A DNA stretch of 64,000 nt from positions 10,370-74,369 of the forward strand of contig QEUW01000012.1 of the NCBI GenBank assembly GCA_003577005.1, in the 5' to 3' direction. This document shows, piece by piece, positions 18,795-26,767 of this stretch. Made by a program: the position numbers and the translations under genes. Origin of the DNA: Chloroflexota bacterium (lineage in GTDB: Bacteria > Chloroflexota > Anaerolineae > Caldilineales > Caldilineaceae). The notes beneath the pieces were generated by a model. That model was not told the DNA's origin. It searched no databases and worked only from the letters and a program-made list of their open reading frames with translations. Every line of letters begins with the position of its first letter. The first letter of the stretch is position 1.

Positions 18795-19271
18795 TCATAC
18801 ATCCAAACTGAAACGAAATTTGACGACCGGCGCCAGCCCGTCAATCGCGCCGTACGTGCGGTAGACGATACCGGCGCCGCTCAACACGGTGGACCAAAAG
18901 CGCTGCGCCGGCGTGTTATCCAGATAGACTTGCAAACCCGCCCGTCCACTCAGCAAGCTGATCCCCATGTGCGCCAGTTGGCGACCGCAGCCGGAACGCC
19001 GAAAGGGCGGCGCCACATAGAGTTCGAGAATTTCGCTGTCGGTGTCTGGGTCCACCCGGCTGCGCCAGCCGTTGATGACAAAACCGGCCAGGTGTTGGCC
19101 ATCCCGCGCAACGTGGACGAGCGAATCAGGGTCGCCCAGCCACCACGGGCGCGGTGCGTCCCAAACGGCTCCGTACTGGCGGGTGAAGGCGCTCAACTCG
19201 TTGATGTAAGCGGTATAGAGTTGAAAGAGAGCTTTGCCAGCGCGTGCGGGCTCAAAAGGTGCGATCTGCAT
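18795..19271 (-). CDS. GNAT family N-acetyltransferase
   Basis: 158 residues, a single GNAT domain. The acetyl-CoA-binding A motif appears as ELYVAPPFRRSGCGRQLA (about 93-110), where R/Q-x-x-G-x-G/A is met by RRSGCGRQ. The C-terminal VYLDNTPAQRFWSTVLSGAG matches the usual N-x-x-A-x-x-F/L-Y helix. It sits 8 nt downstream of the LuxR/MalT-like gene on the same strand and is probably co-transcribed. Substrate unknown. Confidence 0.85.
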   Translation of the reverse strand: MQIAPFEPARAGKALFQLYTAYINELSAFTRQYGAVWDAPRPWWLGDPDSLVHVARDGQHLAGFVINGWRSRVDPDTDSEILELYVAPPFRRSGCGRQLAHMGISLLSGRAGLQVYLDNTPAQRFWSTVLSGAGIVYRTYGAIDGLAPVVKFRFSLDV

Positions 19272-19279
19272 GGCTCACC

Positions 19280-21985
19280 TCACAACAAGCCAAACTCCCT
19301 TGCCCGCGCCAGCGCCTGGGTCCGGCTATGGACGCCCAACTTGCCATAGATGTTGTTGAGATGACGCTTGACCGTACCGATGGCAACGATCATCGTTTCG
19401 GCTGCCTGCCGGTCGGAAAGGCCGGTGGCGATAAGACGCAGGACCTCCAACTCGCGCTCGGTGAGCGGCTCGATGAGCAGTTCGTTGCTCGCGCCTCCTG
19501 GGTGCGCCGGCGCATTTTCTGTGGTTGGTGTGGCCATCCTGGTCGTCGTGGGCCCAAACGCAGCGTCCAGGCGATCGATATAGTTCACCAAAACAGGTGC
19601 GGCAACCTGGGTGCGGAGGCCACCGAGCAACTGGCGCATGACCTCCCCTTCGTCGACAAAGATGCGGATGTAGCCGCCGGGCAGCCCAAGATTCAGCGCG
19701 CGCTCCAGCACCGAGCGCGCCTGGCGCAACTCCCCTTGGGCCGACCAGGCCACCACTTCGACAGCCAGGATCTCCACGATGCTGTTCACCCGCTCCACCG
19801 CCGCCGCATCGGCCCGGAGCCGGGCCAATAACGCCTGCGCCTCGCCGGGCCGCCCCTGCGCAATGAACACACGGGCCAGGGTGATATATTCCGCTTCATA
19901 TAGATAATCGAGCTCGCCCATCAGGTCCAGGTCGGCATCGCGCGCCCACGCGAAGGCCGCTTCGCGATTATCCAGCGCCAGCCAGAGCCGCGCCTGGAAA
20001 GCTGCCGGCGGGCTGGCATAGCGGGGTGGCAGTTCATGCACCTCTACCAGGTGGAGCGCGTGCTCGATCGTAGCCAGCGCAGCAGCGGCGTCGCCACGGG
20101 CAAAGTGGAGGCGCGCCAACGCCAGGTCGTTGAGCACCATTACGCGCGGGAGCCCGCCCCGCTCGCCTCGCTCTAGTGCTTCCTGAAGGTGTGTTGAGGC
20201 GCGCTCCAGTTCATTCCACTCATAGTGGAGTTCGGCCAGCCCGCGGTGGAGCGCACTCGTAATTGGGATACGGGCCGCGCCCTGTTCGGCCGCCACCTGG
20301 AGTGCATTCCGGTAGGTAGTGGCAGCCTGCTGGAGACGACCCTGCATAAAGTGTTGCGAGCCCTGGTTGAACATTGCCAGCAGTGCGGTGTGTAGATCGC
20401 CGGCCCGCAGGGCAAGCCGGCCCGCCTCAGCATAGGCCTGTACAGCTGCAACGGGATTGAGACTCCACGACTGCGCCAATCCTAGGTGCAATGTCACCTC
20501 GCCTCGCAGACGCAGGCTGCTCTCTGGCAGCGCAGCGAGGGCCTGCTCCGCCAACGCCCGTGTTTGGGAAAAATCGCCGCGGTTGAGTGCGATACCGGCC
20601 CGGATCGCCGCCACTTCCGCCAGCAACTCGGCGCCGGCCGGCGCGCTCTGATCACAGGCGGCTGCTTCAGCCAGCGCCAGCCACTTCTGCGCAGCATCCA
20701 GGTCATGGGTGATGACCGCAGTGGATGCCCAAAAGAGAGCGAGCCGCGGGTGCGTGCGGATCACCGCTTCAGGCAGCCGCCCCAGCCAACCCTGGAGTGT
20801 CATATATTCGCCCCGCTTGAGCGCAGCCTCTGCCTCACATTCGATCAGGCGGGCGGCCTCTTCAGGGGCTTGGGCGGCAAAGACATGGGCGATCGCCTCG
20901 GGGAGCCAGCCATTGGCGGCAAACCAGCCTGCCGCACGCAGATGAAGGTCGGCAACAAGCGCTGATTGCAGCTGGCGCAACCGGTGGCGCAGTACATCAG
21001 CAAAGAGGTGGTGATAGCGGTACCACTGGCGTTGCGTGTCAAGCGGGATCAAAAAGAGGTTGTCCCGCTCCAGTTGCTCCAGCACCCGCTGCGCGCCGGG
21101 CTGTCCGGTCACTGCCTCGCACAGCGCGCCACAGAACCGGTCAAGGATCGCAGTCTGGACCAGAAAGCGTTGCGTTTCATCCGGCAACTGCTGCAAAACC
21201 TCCTCCACCAGATAGTCGATAATGTAGGCGTGGCTGCCCGTAAATGCCTGGATAAAGCTGGAAACATCAGCCCGTGCGCGTAAAGAAAGCGCCGCCAGTT
21301 GGAGGCCAGCCACCCATCCCTCGGTGCGCATTTCCAACGCAGCAATATCGGCATCGCTCAACGGTTGCCCTACTACCTCTTGGACGAAGTGGGCCACTTC
21401 CGTCTGGTTGAAGCGCAGATCAGCGGCGCGGATCTCCGCCAACTGCCCGCGGGCGCGCAGCCGCGCGAGCGGCAAAGGAGGATTGGTACGACCAGCGATC
21501 ACCAGGTGCGTCGTTGGGGGCAGGTGCCCGACTAGGAAGGTGATCGCCTCGTGGATCACAGGTGCGGCGATCACATGGTAGTCGTCGAGAACCAGAGTCA
21601 GCGGTTGGCTTTCGGCGGCAAGGTCATTGAGCAAGGGTGTCAAAATCGCCTCAATCGGCGGTGGCTGGGGCGCAAGCAAGGCAGACCGCATATCTTCGCC
21701 CAGCGCTGGCTCTACCATCTGCAAGGCGGCGATGCAGTAAGTCCAAAATCGGATTGGGTCGTTGTCACCCTCATCCAACGAGAACCACGCCACGCGCCAA
21801 GCGACCTGCTCTAACCAAGCGGCCAGCAACGTTGTCTTTCCAAAACCAGCCGGTGCCGAGATGAGCGTCAACGGCCGGCGAGCCGCTTCAGCCAGTTTGG
21901 TCAAGAGTTGCGGCCGCGCGATGAGATCCGCACGGGCGCGCGGCCGATAGAGTTTGGTTGTGAGGATGGGTGTAGGGGCGCTCAT
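19280..21985 (-). CDS. MalT-like LuxR-family ATP-dependent transcriptional activator (LAL)
   Basis: 901 residues. Walker A is SAPAGFGKTT (43-52), Walker B-like LTLVLDDYHVI is near 138, then winged-helix and TPR-like alpha-helical segments (about 330-780) for ligand sensing, and a C-terminal LuxR HTH, LTERELEVLRLIATGLSDRQ, leading into VKRHLNNIYGKLGVHSRTQA. This is the MalT/LAL (large ATP-binding LuxR) architecture, a STAND-type switch that multimerises on inducer and ATP binding. Inducer and targets are unknown. The 8-nt gap to the GNAT gene suggests one transcript. Confidence 0.9.
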   Translation of the reverse strand: MSAPTPILTTKLYRPRARADLIARPQLLTKLAEAARRPLTLISAPAGFGKTTLLAAWLEQVAWRVAWFSLDEGDNDPIRFWTYCIAALQMVEPALGEDMRSALLAPQPPPIEAILTPLLNDLAAESQPLTLVLDDYHVIAAPVIHEAITFLVGHLPPTTHLVIAGRTNPPLPLARLRARGQLAEIRAADLRFNQTEVAHFVQEVVGQPLSDADIAALEMRTEGWVAGLQLAALSLRARADVSSFIQAFTGSHAYIIDYLVEEVLQQLPDETQRFLVQTAILDRFCGALCEAVTGQPGAQRVLEQLERDNLFLIPLDTQRQWYRYHHLFADVLRHRLRQLQSALVADLHLRAAGWFAANGWLPEAIAHVFAAQAPEEAARLIECEAEAALKRGEYMTLQGWLGRLPEAVIRTHPRLALFWASTAVITHDLDAAQKWLALAEAAACDQSAPAGAELLAEVAAIRAGIALNRGDFSQTRALAEQALAALPESSLRLRGEVTLHLGLAQSWSLNPVAAVQAYAEAGRLALRAGDLHTALLAMFNQGSQHFMQGRLQQAATTYRNALQVAAEQGAARIPITSALHRGLAELHYEWNELERASTHLQEALERGERGGLPRVMVLNDLALARLHFARGDAAAALATIEHALHLVEVHELPPRYASPPAAFQARLWLALDNREAAFAWARDADLDLMGELDYLYEAEYITLARVFIAQGRPGEAQALLARLRADAAAVERVNSIVEILAVEVVAWSAQGELRQARSVLERALNLGLPGGYIRIFVDEGEVMRQLLGGLRTQVAAPVLVNYIDRLDAAFGPTTTRMATPTTENAPAHPGGASNELLIEPLTERELEVLRLIATGLSDRQAAETMIVAIGTVKRHLNNIYGKLGVHSRTQALARAREFGLL

Positions 21986-22144
21986 CTTCGATCACAATCC
22001 TTCAGCCAGATATTCGTTATGATGCGATTGTACCACAAGGGCCGGCGACGCACCCGCTGGCCGATCTCAACCGATCAATATATCTTTCGGTGGATTACCT
22101 GGTGGACAGGGTTAGCAATAATTAGGAAATTAAACTGCGGTTGT

Positions 22145-22189
22145 TTTGAGACCTACAGTTTCGGCAGTTCGGAAACCGTAGGTCTCAAA
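22145..22189. promoter_or_regulatory. Hairpin in a divergent intergenic region (17-nt arms)
   Basis: Arms 22145-22161 and 22173-22189 (core TTTGAGACCTAC) have one mismatch and an 11-nt loop. Unlike most hairpins here it lies between two divergent starts (MalT-like gene and the DUF2269-like gene), about 75 nt upstream of the latter's ATG, so it could be a 5'-UTR structure or an operator rather than a terminator. Confidence 0.5.
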
Positions 22190-22262
22190 CAGAGCGAAGT
22201 ATAGAAGACGAATTGTATCGGAGGCACTCTTGCGAGTTACATAATCCACAGGGAGGGTTTTC

Positions 22263-22760
22263 ATGCTGTACCTGATTCAATTGATCCGGCTGTTGCATAT
22301 CTTGAGTGCTGTGATGATGCTTGCAGGCGGGATTGGCCGCCAACTTGTGCGAGCGCAAGCCGCAAAGGCCACAGATATTCAGACCTTTTATCTTTATACG
22401 AACCTGAGCGGGCGCTTTGAGAATCTCCTGGCGATCCCCGGCTCGATCCTGGTGTTCGTCTTTGGTGTGGCAATTTCGTGGCTAAGAGGGTGGCCCATGT
22501 TTGGTTTCCTCCAGGGCGCCTCGACCAACTGGTTATTGGTGTCGACCCTGCTTTATCTGGCTATCTATCCGCTGGTAATCTTTATCTTCATCCCGAGGGG
22601 TAAAATCTTTGGCGAGGCGCTGGAAGATGCAGTGGCCAAAGGGGAGATCACAACTGAACTGCGCGCCGCCTTTCACGACCCACTCGTGCGGGTTGCTCAT
22701 TATGCCGAAGCGATCCTGGTTGGCGCCATTGTCTATCTCATGGTGATGAAGCCGTTCTAA
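22263..22760 (+). CDS. DUF2269-like integral membrane protein
   Basis: 165 residues with four hydrophobic segments: about 4-24, 50-72, 86-108 and 142-163. ATG follows GGGAGGGTTTTC. The pattern of an N-terminal LIRLLHILSAVMMLAGG helix and a GRFENLLAIPGSILVFVFG loop resembles the DUF2269 predicted membrane proteins. The His in RLLHIL and charged loop residues could bind a ligand or metal, but no function is known for the family. It is a single-gene unit ended by a GTGC hairpin 2 nt after its stop. Confidence 0.65.
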   Translation: MLYLIQLIRLLHILSAVMMLAGGIGRQLVRAQAAKATDIQTFYLYTNLSGRFENLLAIPGSILVFVFGVAISWLRGWPMFGFLQGASTNWLLVSTLLYLAIYPLVIFIFIPRGKIFGEALEDAVAKGEITTELRAAFHDPLVRVAHYAEAILVGAIVYLMVMKPF

Positions 22761-22761
22761 C

Positions 22762-22792
22762 GGTGCGTTGCACACGCTATGTGCGGTGCACC
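22762..22792. repeat. GTGC-family hairpin repeat, copy 2
   Basis: GGTGCGTTGCAC (22762-22773) and GTGCGGTGCACC (22781-22792) with a 7-nt loop, almost identical to the copy at 18643-18673 and again starting immediately after a stop codon. Confidence 0.8.
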
Positions 22793-22973
22793 TGGGTTCA
22801 CCGTTGGCGCTGAGGGGCGGCCCACCAGGCGGGCAGGCGGGCTTTTTGGACAGCTGCTGAAAGCTGCGCCTCACAGCCAGCGTTTTCCAAATCCCCGCCC
22901 ACAAATTATACTACGGCTCAGACCTACTGTCCTGCAACCAACCCACATCGTTTGACCGGAGGAAAGAGAAGCG

Positions 22974-23852
22974 ATGATGCAAAACATCCTGATCGGCTGT
23001 GTCCCGATCACCTGGCGAAACGTGCCCGATGAACAGGTGATGGCTGAGATTGCTCAGGCCGGCTATGATGGCGCGGTGGCCGGCCCACGCCCCGACCGCT
23101 CAGAAGAGGAGACGCTGGCGCTCCTGGCCCGCCACGGGCTAAAACCTGCGCCCGGTTATTTGGGCGCCGACTTTTGGGATCCAGCAAAAGAGGCTGAGAT
23201 CCTGGACCGTGCCGAGAAAATGGCCACCTTTGCCATGCGCGCGGGCGTGACCGAACTCTTTGTCGCCCCCGGCGGTTTTAACAGCTATGTCACCCGCCGT
23301 GGCCTCACCCGCAACCAGATCGCCGGCCATGTGCAACCCGAAGACAGCATGACCGACGCCGAGTTCGACCAGTTCGCCAGGGTGCTCAACCGTGTGGGCG
23401 AGATCACGCTGGAGTACGGCGTGCGAAGCTGCTTTCATAACCACGTCGGCGCCACCATCGAAACGCGCGCCGAGATCGACCGGCTCTTCAGCCTGGTGGA
23501 TCGCAGCGTCGTCTTTCTGGGGCCGGACACGGGCCATCTCGCCTGGGCCGGAGACGATGTGGTCCAATTTTGCCGCGATTATGCTGGCAGCATCAAAACC
23601 ATGCACCTGAAAGATGTCAATCCCGAAGTGCTGCGCCGCGGCCAGCCTGATTGGGGCTACCGACGGTACTCCGATGAAGGCATCTGGACTGAACTGGGCC
23701 AGGGCTGCGTGGATTTTCCCGCCATCTTCAGCATTCTCAAAGAGGCCGGTTTCTCGGGCTGGCTGCTCGCCGAAACGGATCAGACGCAACTGCCTACAGC
23801 GTACGAGAGCGCGGTCATCAGCCGTAACTATCTGCGCAGCCTGGGCTTGTGA
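22974..23852 (+). CDS. Sugar-phosphate isomerase/epimerase (IolE/xylose-isomerase-like TIM barrel)
   Basis: 292 residues of the AP-endonuclease-2-like TIM-barrel superfamily. Metal ligands expected for IolE-type enzymes are visible: CFHNHVGATIETRAEID (about 146-162), LGPDTGHLAWAG, TMHLKDV and LAETDQT near the C-terminus. The NH2-terminal IGCVPITWRN resembles inosose dehydratase. GGAGG precedes two tandem ATGs (22974 and 22977), either of which could be used. It probably acts in the same pathway as the oxidoreductase directly downstream, as in inositol-type routes. Confidence 0.85.
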   Translation: MMQNILIGCVPITWRNVPDEQVMAEIAQAGYDGAVAGPRPDRSEEETLALLARHGLKPAPGYLGADFWDPAKEAEILDRAEKMATFAMRAGVTELFVAPGGFNSYVTRRGLTRNQIAGHVQPEDSMTDAEFDQFARVLNRVGEITLEYGVRSCFHNHVGATIETRAEIDRLFSLVDRSVVFLGPDTGHLAWAGDDVVQFCRDYAGSIKTMHLKDVNPEVLRRGQPDWGYRRYSDEGIWTELGQGCVDFPAIFSILKEAGFSGWLLAETDQTQLPTAYESAVISRNYLRSLGL

Positions 23853-23884
23853 GCTGTGAATGTACCGTAGAAAACAAAAACAGC

Positions 23885-23952
23885 AGGAACACAGAGGACA
23901 CAGAGAAAAAGCTCTATGTCCTCCGTGGCTTCTCTACGTTCTCTGTGTTCCT
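23885..23952. terminator. Intergenic hairpin built of ACACAGAG words
   Basis: Arms 23885-23907 and 23930-23952 pair at about 20 of 23 positions (core AGGAACACAGAG / CTCTGTGTTCCT). The related word ACACAGAGA also occurs at 5640-5690. It lies between two same-strand genes, 32 nt after the stop of the TIM-barrel gene, so a terminator or partial attenuator is inferred. Confidence 0.55.
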
Positions 23953-24025
23953 GTTTCAGTTCTGGCGGCGCCAGGGTCGCCTTTTTAATCTGTGAACTCT
24001 GTATTCTATATTCGCAGGAGGGAAG

Positions 24026-25075
24026 ATGAGCAAGTTTCGTGTTGGCATCATCGGCTGTGGCAAGCCATTCCGGAGCGAAGGCGCCACGGGCTTTGGCATG
24101 TCCCACGCCCACGCCCGCGGGTATAACGCCTCGCCTGACTGCCAGATCGTGGCGCTGGCCGACATCAGCGAGGAGAACGCACGGGCCTTTCAAGCAGTAA
24201 ACGGCGGCGACCGCATCTATACCGACTATCACACCATGCTGGCGGATGAGGCGCTCGACATCGTCAGCATCAGCACCTGGCCGCACCTCCACGCCGAAAT
24301 GGTCGTTGCCTGCGCCGAAGCCGGCGTCAAGGCGGTTCACTGCGAGAAGCCAATGGCCCCTACCTACGGCGAGGCGCGACGCATGGTGGAGGTCTGCGAG
24401 GCCAATGGGGTCCAGTTGACCTTCAACCACCAGCGGCGCTTTGGCCCACCGTATCGCAAGGCCAGGGAGTTGCTCAAAAGCGGCGCCATCGGCGACCTGG
24501 TGCGGCTGGAGGCCACCTGCGACAATCTCTTCGATTGGGGCACACACTGGTTTGACATGCTCTGTTTCTACAACCACGAGACCGACGTGGAATGGGTGAT
24601 GGGCCAGATCGATGGCCGCGGCAGCAGGCGCATCTTTGGCGCACTGGTGGAAGGCCAGGGGTTGAGCCAGTTCAAGTTCAAGAACGGGGTCACCGGCCTG
24701 TTGGTTACGGGGAACGATGTGGAGCCGCGGCTTGGCAACCGCCTCATCGGCGCCGACGGCGTGATCGAAGTCGGCCACAGCCAGGAGATGCCGCTGCGCA
24801 TGTGGGGCAAGGGGCAGAGCGGCTGGACACCGGTGCCGGTCGAGTCGGGCATGCATGGGATGGAATATGTGGAGCAGGGCGTGCTCGACCTGGTCGATGC
24901 GCTCAAAACAGGACGCGAACCGGAACTTTCGGGCCGCCGCGCACTGCGCGCCACCGAACTGATCTTCGCCACCTACGAATCGAGCCGCCGCCGCGGCCGC
25001 GTCGATCTGCCGCTGGAGATCGAGGACTCGCCGCTGGTGAGCATGGTCGAGAGCGGAGAATTACGGACGGAGTGA
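24026..25075 (+). CDS. Gfo/Idh/MocA family oxidoreductase
   Basis: 349 residues. The Rossmann motif is IIGCGKPFRSEG, an unusual variant in which GxGxxG is interrupted (GCGKPF). EKP is present as CEKPMAPTYGEARRM near residue 112. FDWGTHWFDMLCFYNHETD is the likely catalytic block. ATG follows CAGGAGGGAAG. It is flanked on both sides by sugar-isomerase-like TIM-barrel genes on the same strand, forming a probable three-gene catabolic unit for a sugar or inositol-like compound of unknown identity. Confidence 0.87.
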   Translation: MSKFRVGIIGCGKPFRSEGATGFGMSHAHARGYNASPDCQIVALADISEENARAFQAVNGGDRIYTDYHTMLADEALDIVSISTWPHLHAEMVVACAEAGVKAVHCEKPMAPTYGEARRMVEVCEANGVQLTFNHQRRFGPPYRKARELLKSGAIGDLVRLEATCDNLFDWGTHWFDMLCFYNHETDVEWVMGQIDGRGSRRIFGALVEGQGLSQFKFKNGVTGLLVTGNDVEPRLGNRLIGADGVIEVGHSQEMPLRMWGKGQSGWTPVPVESGMHGMEYVEQGVLDLVDALKTGREPELSGRRALRATELIFATYESSRRRGRVDLPLEIEDSPLVSMVESGELRTE

Positions 25076-25087
25076 GGGTTGGCAGTA

Positions 25088-25132
25088 GACGATGGACGAC
25101 GGACAATGGACCATCGTCTGCCGTCCATCGTC
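25088..25132. terminator. Near-perfect 45-bp palindrome of GACGATGG words
   Basis: Arms 25088-25109 and 25111-25132 match at 19 of 22 positions around a single central base. It is made from the same words found at 4529-4571 and 32637-32710, and lies between two same-strand genes just past a stop codon. With no loop it could extrude as a cruciform in DNA as well as fold in RNA. Confidence 0.6.
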
Positions 25133-25148
25133 ACTAGAAAGGAGCGAC

Positions 25149-26141
25149 ATGAAACTCGGTCTCGATCTCTTCTCCCTGCGCCGCCAGGGGTGGACTATCT
25201 TTCAGCATCTCGACTATTGCCAGCAGATTGGGTTAGATGCGGTCATGATTCCCGACCCCGACTTTCTGGAGCGGCTGGACGATGACTATCTCGACCAGGT
25301 AAAGGCGCACGCCGACCAACTGGGGCTGGAGTTGGAGTACGGCATGTACTCCATCTGCCCGACCTCCAATGCCTTTTCGGACAAACGAGGAACGGCGGTG
25401 GAGCAGTTGCGGCTCAACCTCCACGTGGCGCACAGGCTGGGGTCGCGCTATCTACGGGCGCTCCTGGGCAACAACAGCGACCGCCGTGGTCCACTGCCCT
25501 TGCGCCAGCAGATCGAGAACACGATTGCCACGCTGCGCACCTGCCGCCAACAGGCGCTCGACCTGGGCATCCGCATTGCCATCGAAAATCATGCCGGCGA
25601 CCTGCAGGCGCGTGAACTCAAGGCGCTCATCGAAGAAGCCGGGACGGATTTTGTGGGCGCCTGCATCGACACCGGCAACCCGCTTTGGGTGGCGGAAAGC
25701 CCCTTTGTGACACTGGAACATCTGGCGCCCTACGTGCTGATGAGCCACATCCGCGACGCGGTCGTCTGCCGCCACCCCAAAGGCGCAATCTACCAATGGG
25801 TGGCGATGGGCGACGGCACGATCAATATCGCCGCCTGGGCGCGCCTTTACCAGGAGAAATGCCCGCACGCCAACTTCACCCTGGAGATCTTGAGCAGCCT
25901 GGGGGCCCGTGTGCTCAACTATCTCGAACCCGAATTTTGGACCCCCTATCCCGACATGCCGGCCTGGGAGTTTGCCCGCTTTCTCGAACTGGTCGAACAG
26001 GGGGCGCCCTACACCGGCCTGCTGCTCACCGCCGAGTGGAGCGACCCCGATCCTGCCTACCAGGCCGCGCTGGTGGTACAGCAACGCCGCCAGGTGGAGA
26101 AGAGTGTAAAGTACTGTCGCGAGGTGCTCCAGGTAGGATAA
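25149..26141 (+). CDS. Sugar-phosphate isomerase/epimerase (TIM barrel)
   Basis: 330 residues from MKLGLDL, whose ATG follows AAAGGAGCGAC; upstream codons are word repeat. It is in the AP-endonuclease-2/xylose-isomerase-like superfamily: IRIAIENHAGDLQAREL (metal Glu, His near 140-156), FVGACIDTGNPLWV (Asp), LMSHIRDAV and, near the end, LEILSSLG. It is distant from the other TIM-barrel protein at 22974-23852, so the two probably catalyse different steps. It is last of the three-gene unit. Exact substrate unknown. Confidence 0.85.
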   Translation: MKLGLDLFSLRRQGWTIFQHLDYCQQIGLDAVMIPDPDFLERLDDDYLDQVKAHADQLGLELEYGMYSICPTSNAFSDKRGTAVEQLRLNLHVAHRLGSRYLRALLGNNSDRRGPLPLRQQIENTIATLRTCRQQALDLGIRIAIENHAGDLQARELKALIEEAGTDFVGACIDTGNPLWVAESPFVTLEHLAPYVLMSHIRDAVVCRHPKGAIYQWVAMGDGTINIAAWARLYQEKCPHANFTLEILSSLGARVLNYLEPEFWTPYPDMPAWEFARFLELVEQGAPYTGLLLTAEWSDPDPAYQAALVVQQRRQVEKSVKYCREVLQVG

Positions 26142-26177
26142 ATCGGCTCTACTAATCGTAGTGAGAATAAGGGCTGA

Positions 26178-26226
26178 GGGGTTCGCATGGAGGCGTGCGA
26201 CTCCACAGCTCCGTAAAATTGTGGAG
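26178..26226. repeat. Degenerate GGGGTTCGCA...GTGCGACTCC palindromic element
   Basis: The sequence around 26178-26203 resembles the perfect hairpin at 43499-43542 (GGAGTTCGCAC / GTGCGAACTCC), and is followed by CTCCACA (26201-26207) / TGTGGAG (26220-26226). It lies between the TIM-barrel stop and the next gene, in the 3' position typical of these elements. Confidence 0.45.
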
Positions 26227-26242
26227 AACGAGAATAAACGAC

Positions 26243-26743
26243 ATGATTCGGCAGATGTTGTACAGCGGCCCATCTCGCGCAGTCCTACACGAGGCCTATG
26301 CAAAGATGGGACGTATCGATGAGCACGCGCCCATCCGGACGAGAAGTGAGATTGATATCGATGCGCCCATCGAGCGTGTCTGGGAACAGCTCATCGATCT
26401 CCCGGCCTGGCCCACGATAGATCCCTCATTTCGCCGTGTGCGGCTCGGAGCCAGCCTGGCCGTGGACGCTCATTTCAGCTTTGTGTTGAACAACTTTCCA
26501 ATTCGCGCCCGCATTGCAGTGTTCGAACCGGGCCGTGAACTGACCTGGACCGGGGTCTCGCTCTGGTTTAAGGCGGTTGACCAGCATCGCCTGGAGCCAG
26601 GCATTGGCGGCGGCACGCACTACACCGTTGCCGAATCCCTGGCAGGCATCCTGGCCCCGCTGTTCATCAACAGCGCGCAGTTGAAGGCGCAACACGACCG
26701 GTGGCAGGCGGCATTCAAACGGATCGTGGAAAACTCAGGCTAG
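26243..26743 (+). CDS. SRPBCC (START/Bet v1-like) family protein
   Basis: 166 residues from MIRQML; an ATG 16 codons upstream lies in the palindromic element and is less likely. The polyketide-cyclase/dehydrase-like start is visible as SEIDIDAPIERVWEQLIDLPAWP, followed by beta-rich segments and the long C-terminal helix (LKAQHDRWQAAFKRIVE). These helix-grip proteins bind hydrophobic ligands; this one has no catalytic signature that I recognise. It is convergent with RNase D, with stops about 25 nt apart. Confidence 0.78.
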   Translation: MIRQMLYSGPSRAVLHEAYAKMGRIDEHAPIRTRSEIDIDAPIERVWEQLIDLPAWPTIDPSFRRVRLGASLAVDAHFSFVLNNFPIRARIAVFEPGRELTWTGVSLWFKAVDQHRLEPGIGGGTHYTVAESLAGILAPLFINSAQLKAQHDRWQAAFKRIVENSG

Positions 26744-26767
26744 ATGCTTTCGCTTTACTGCGGCGGG

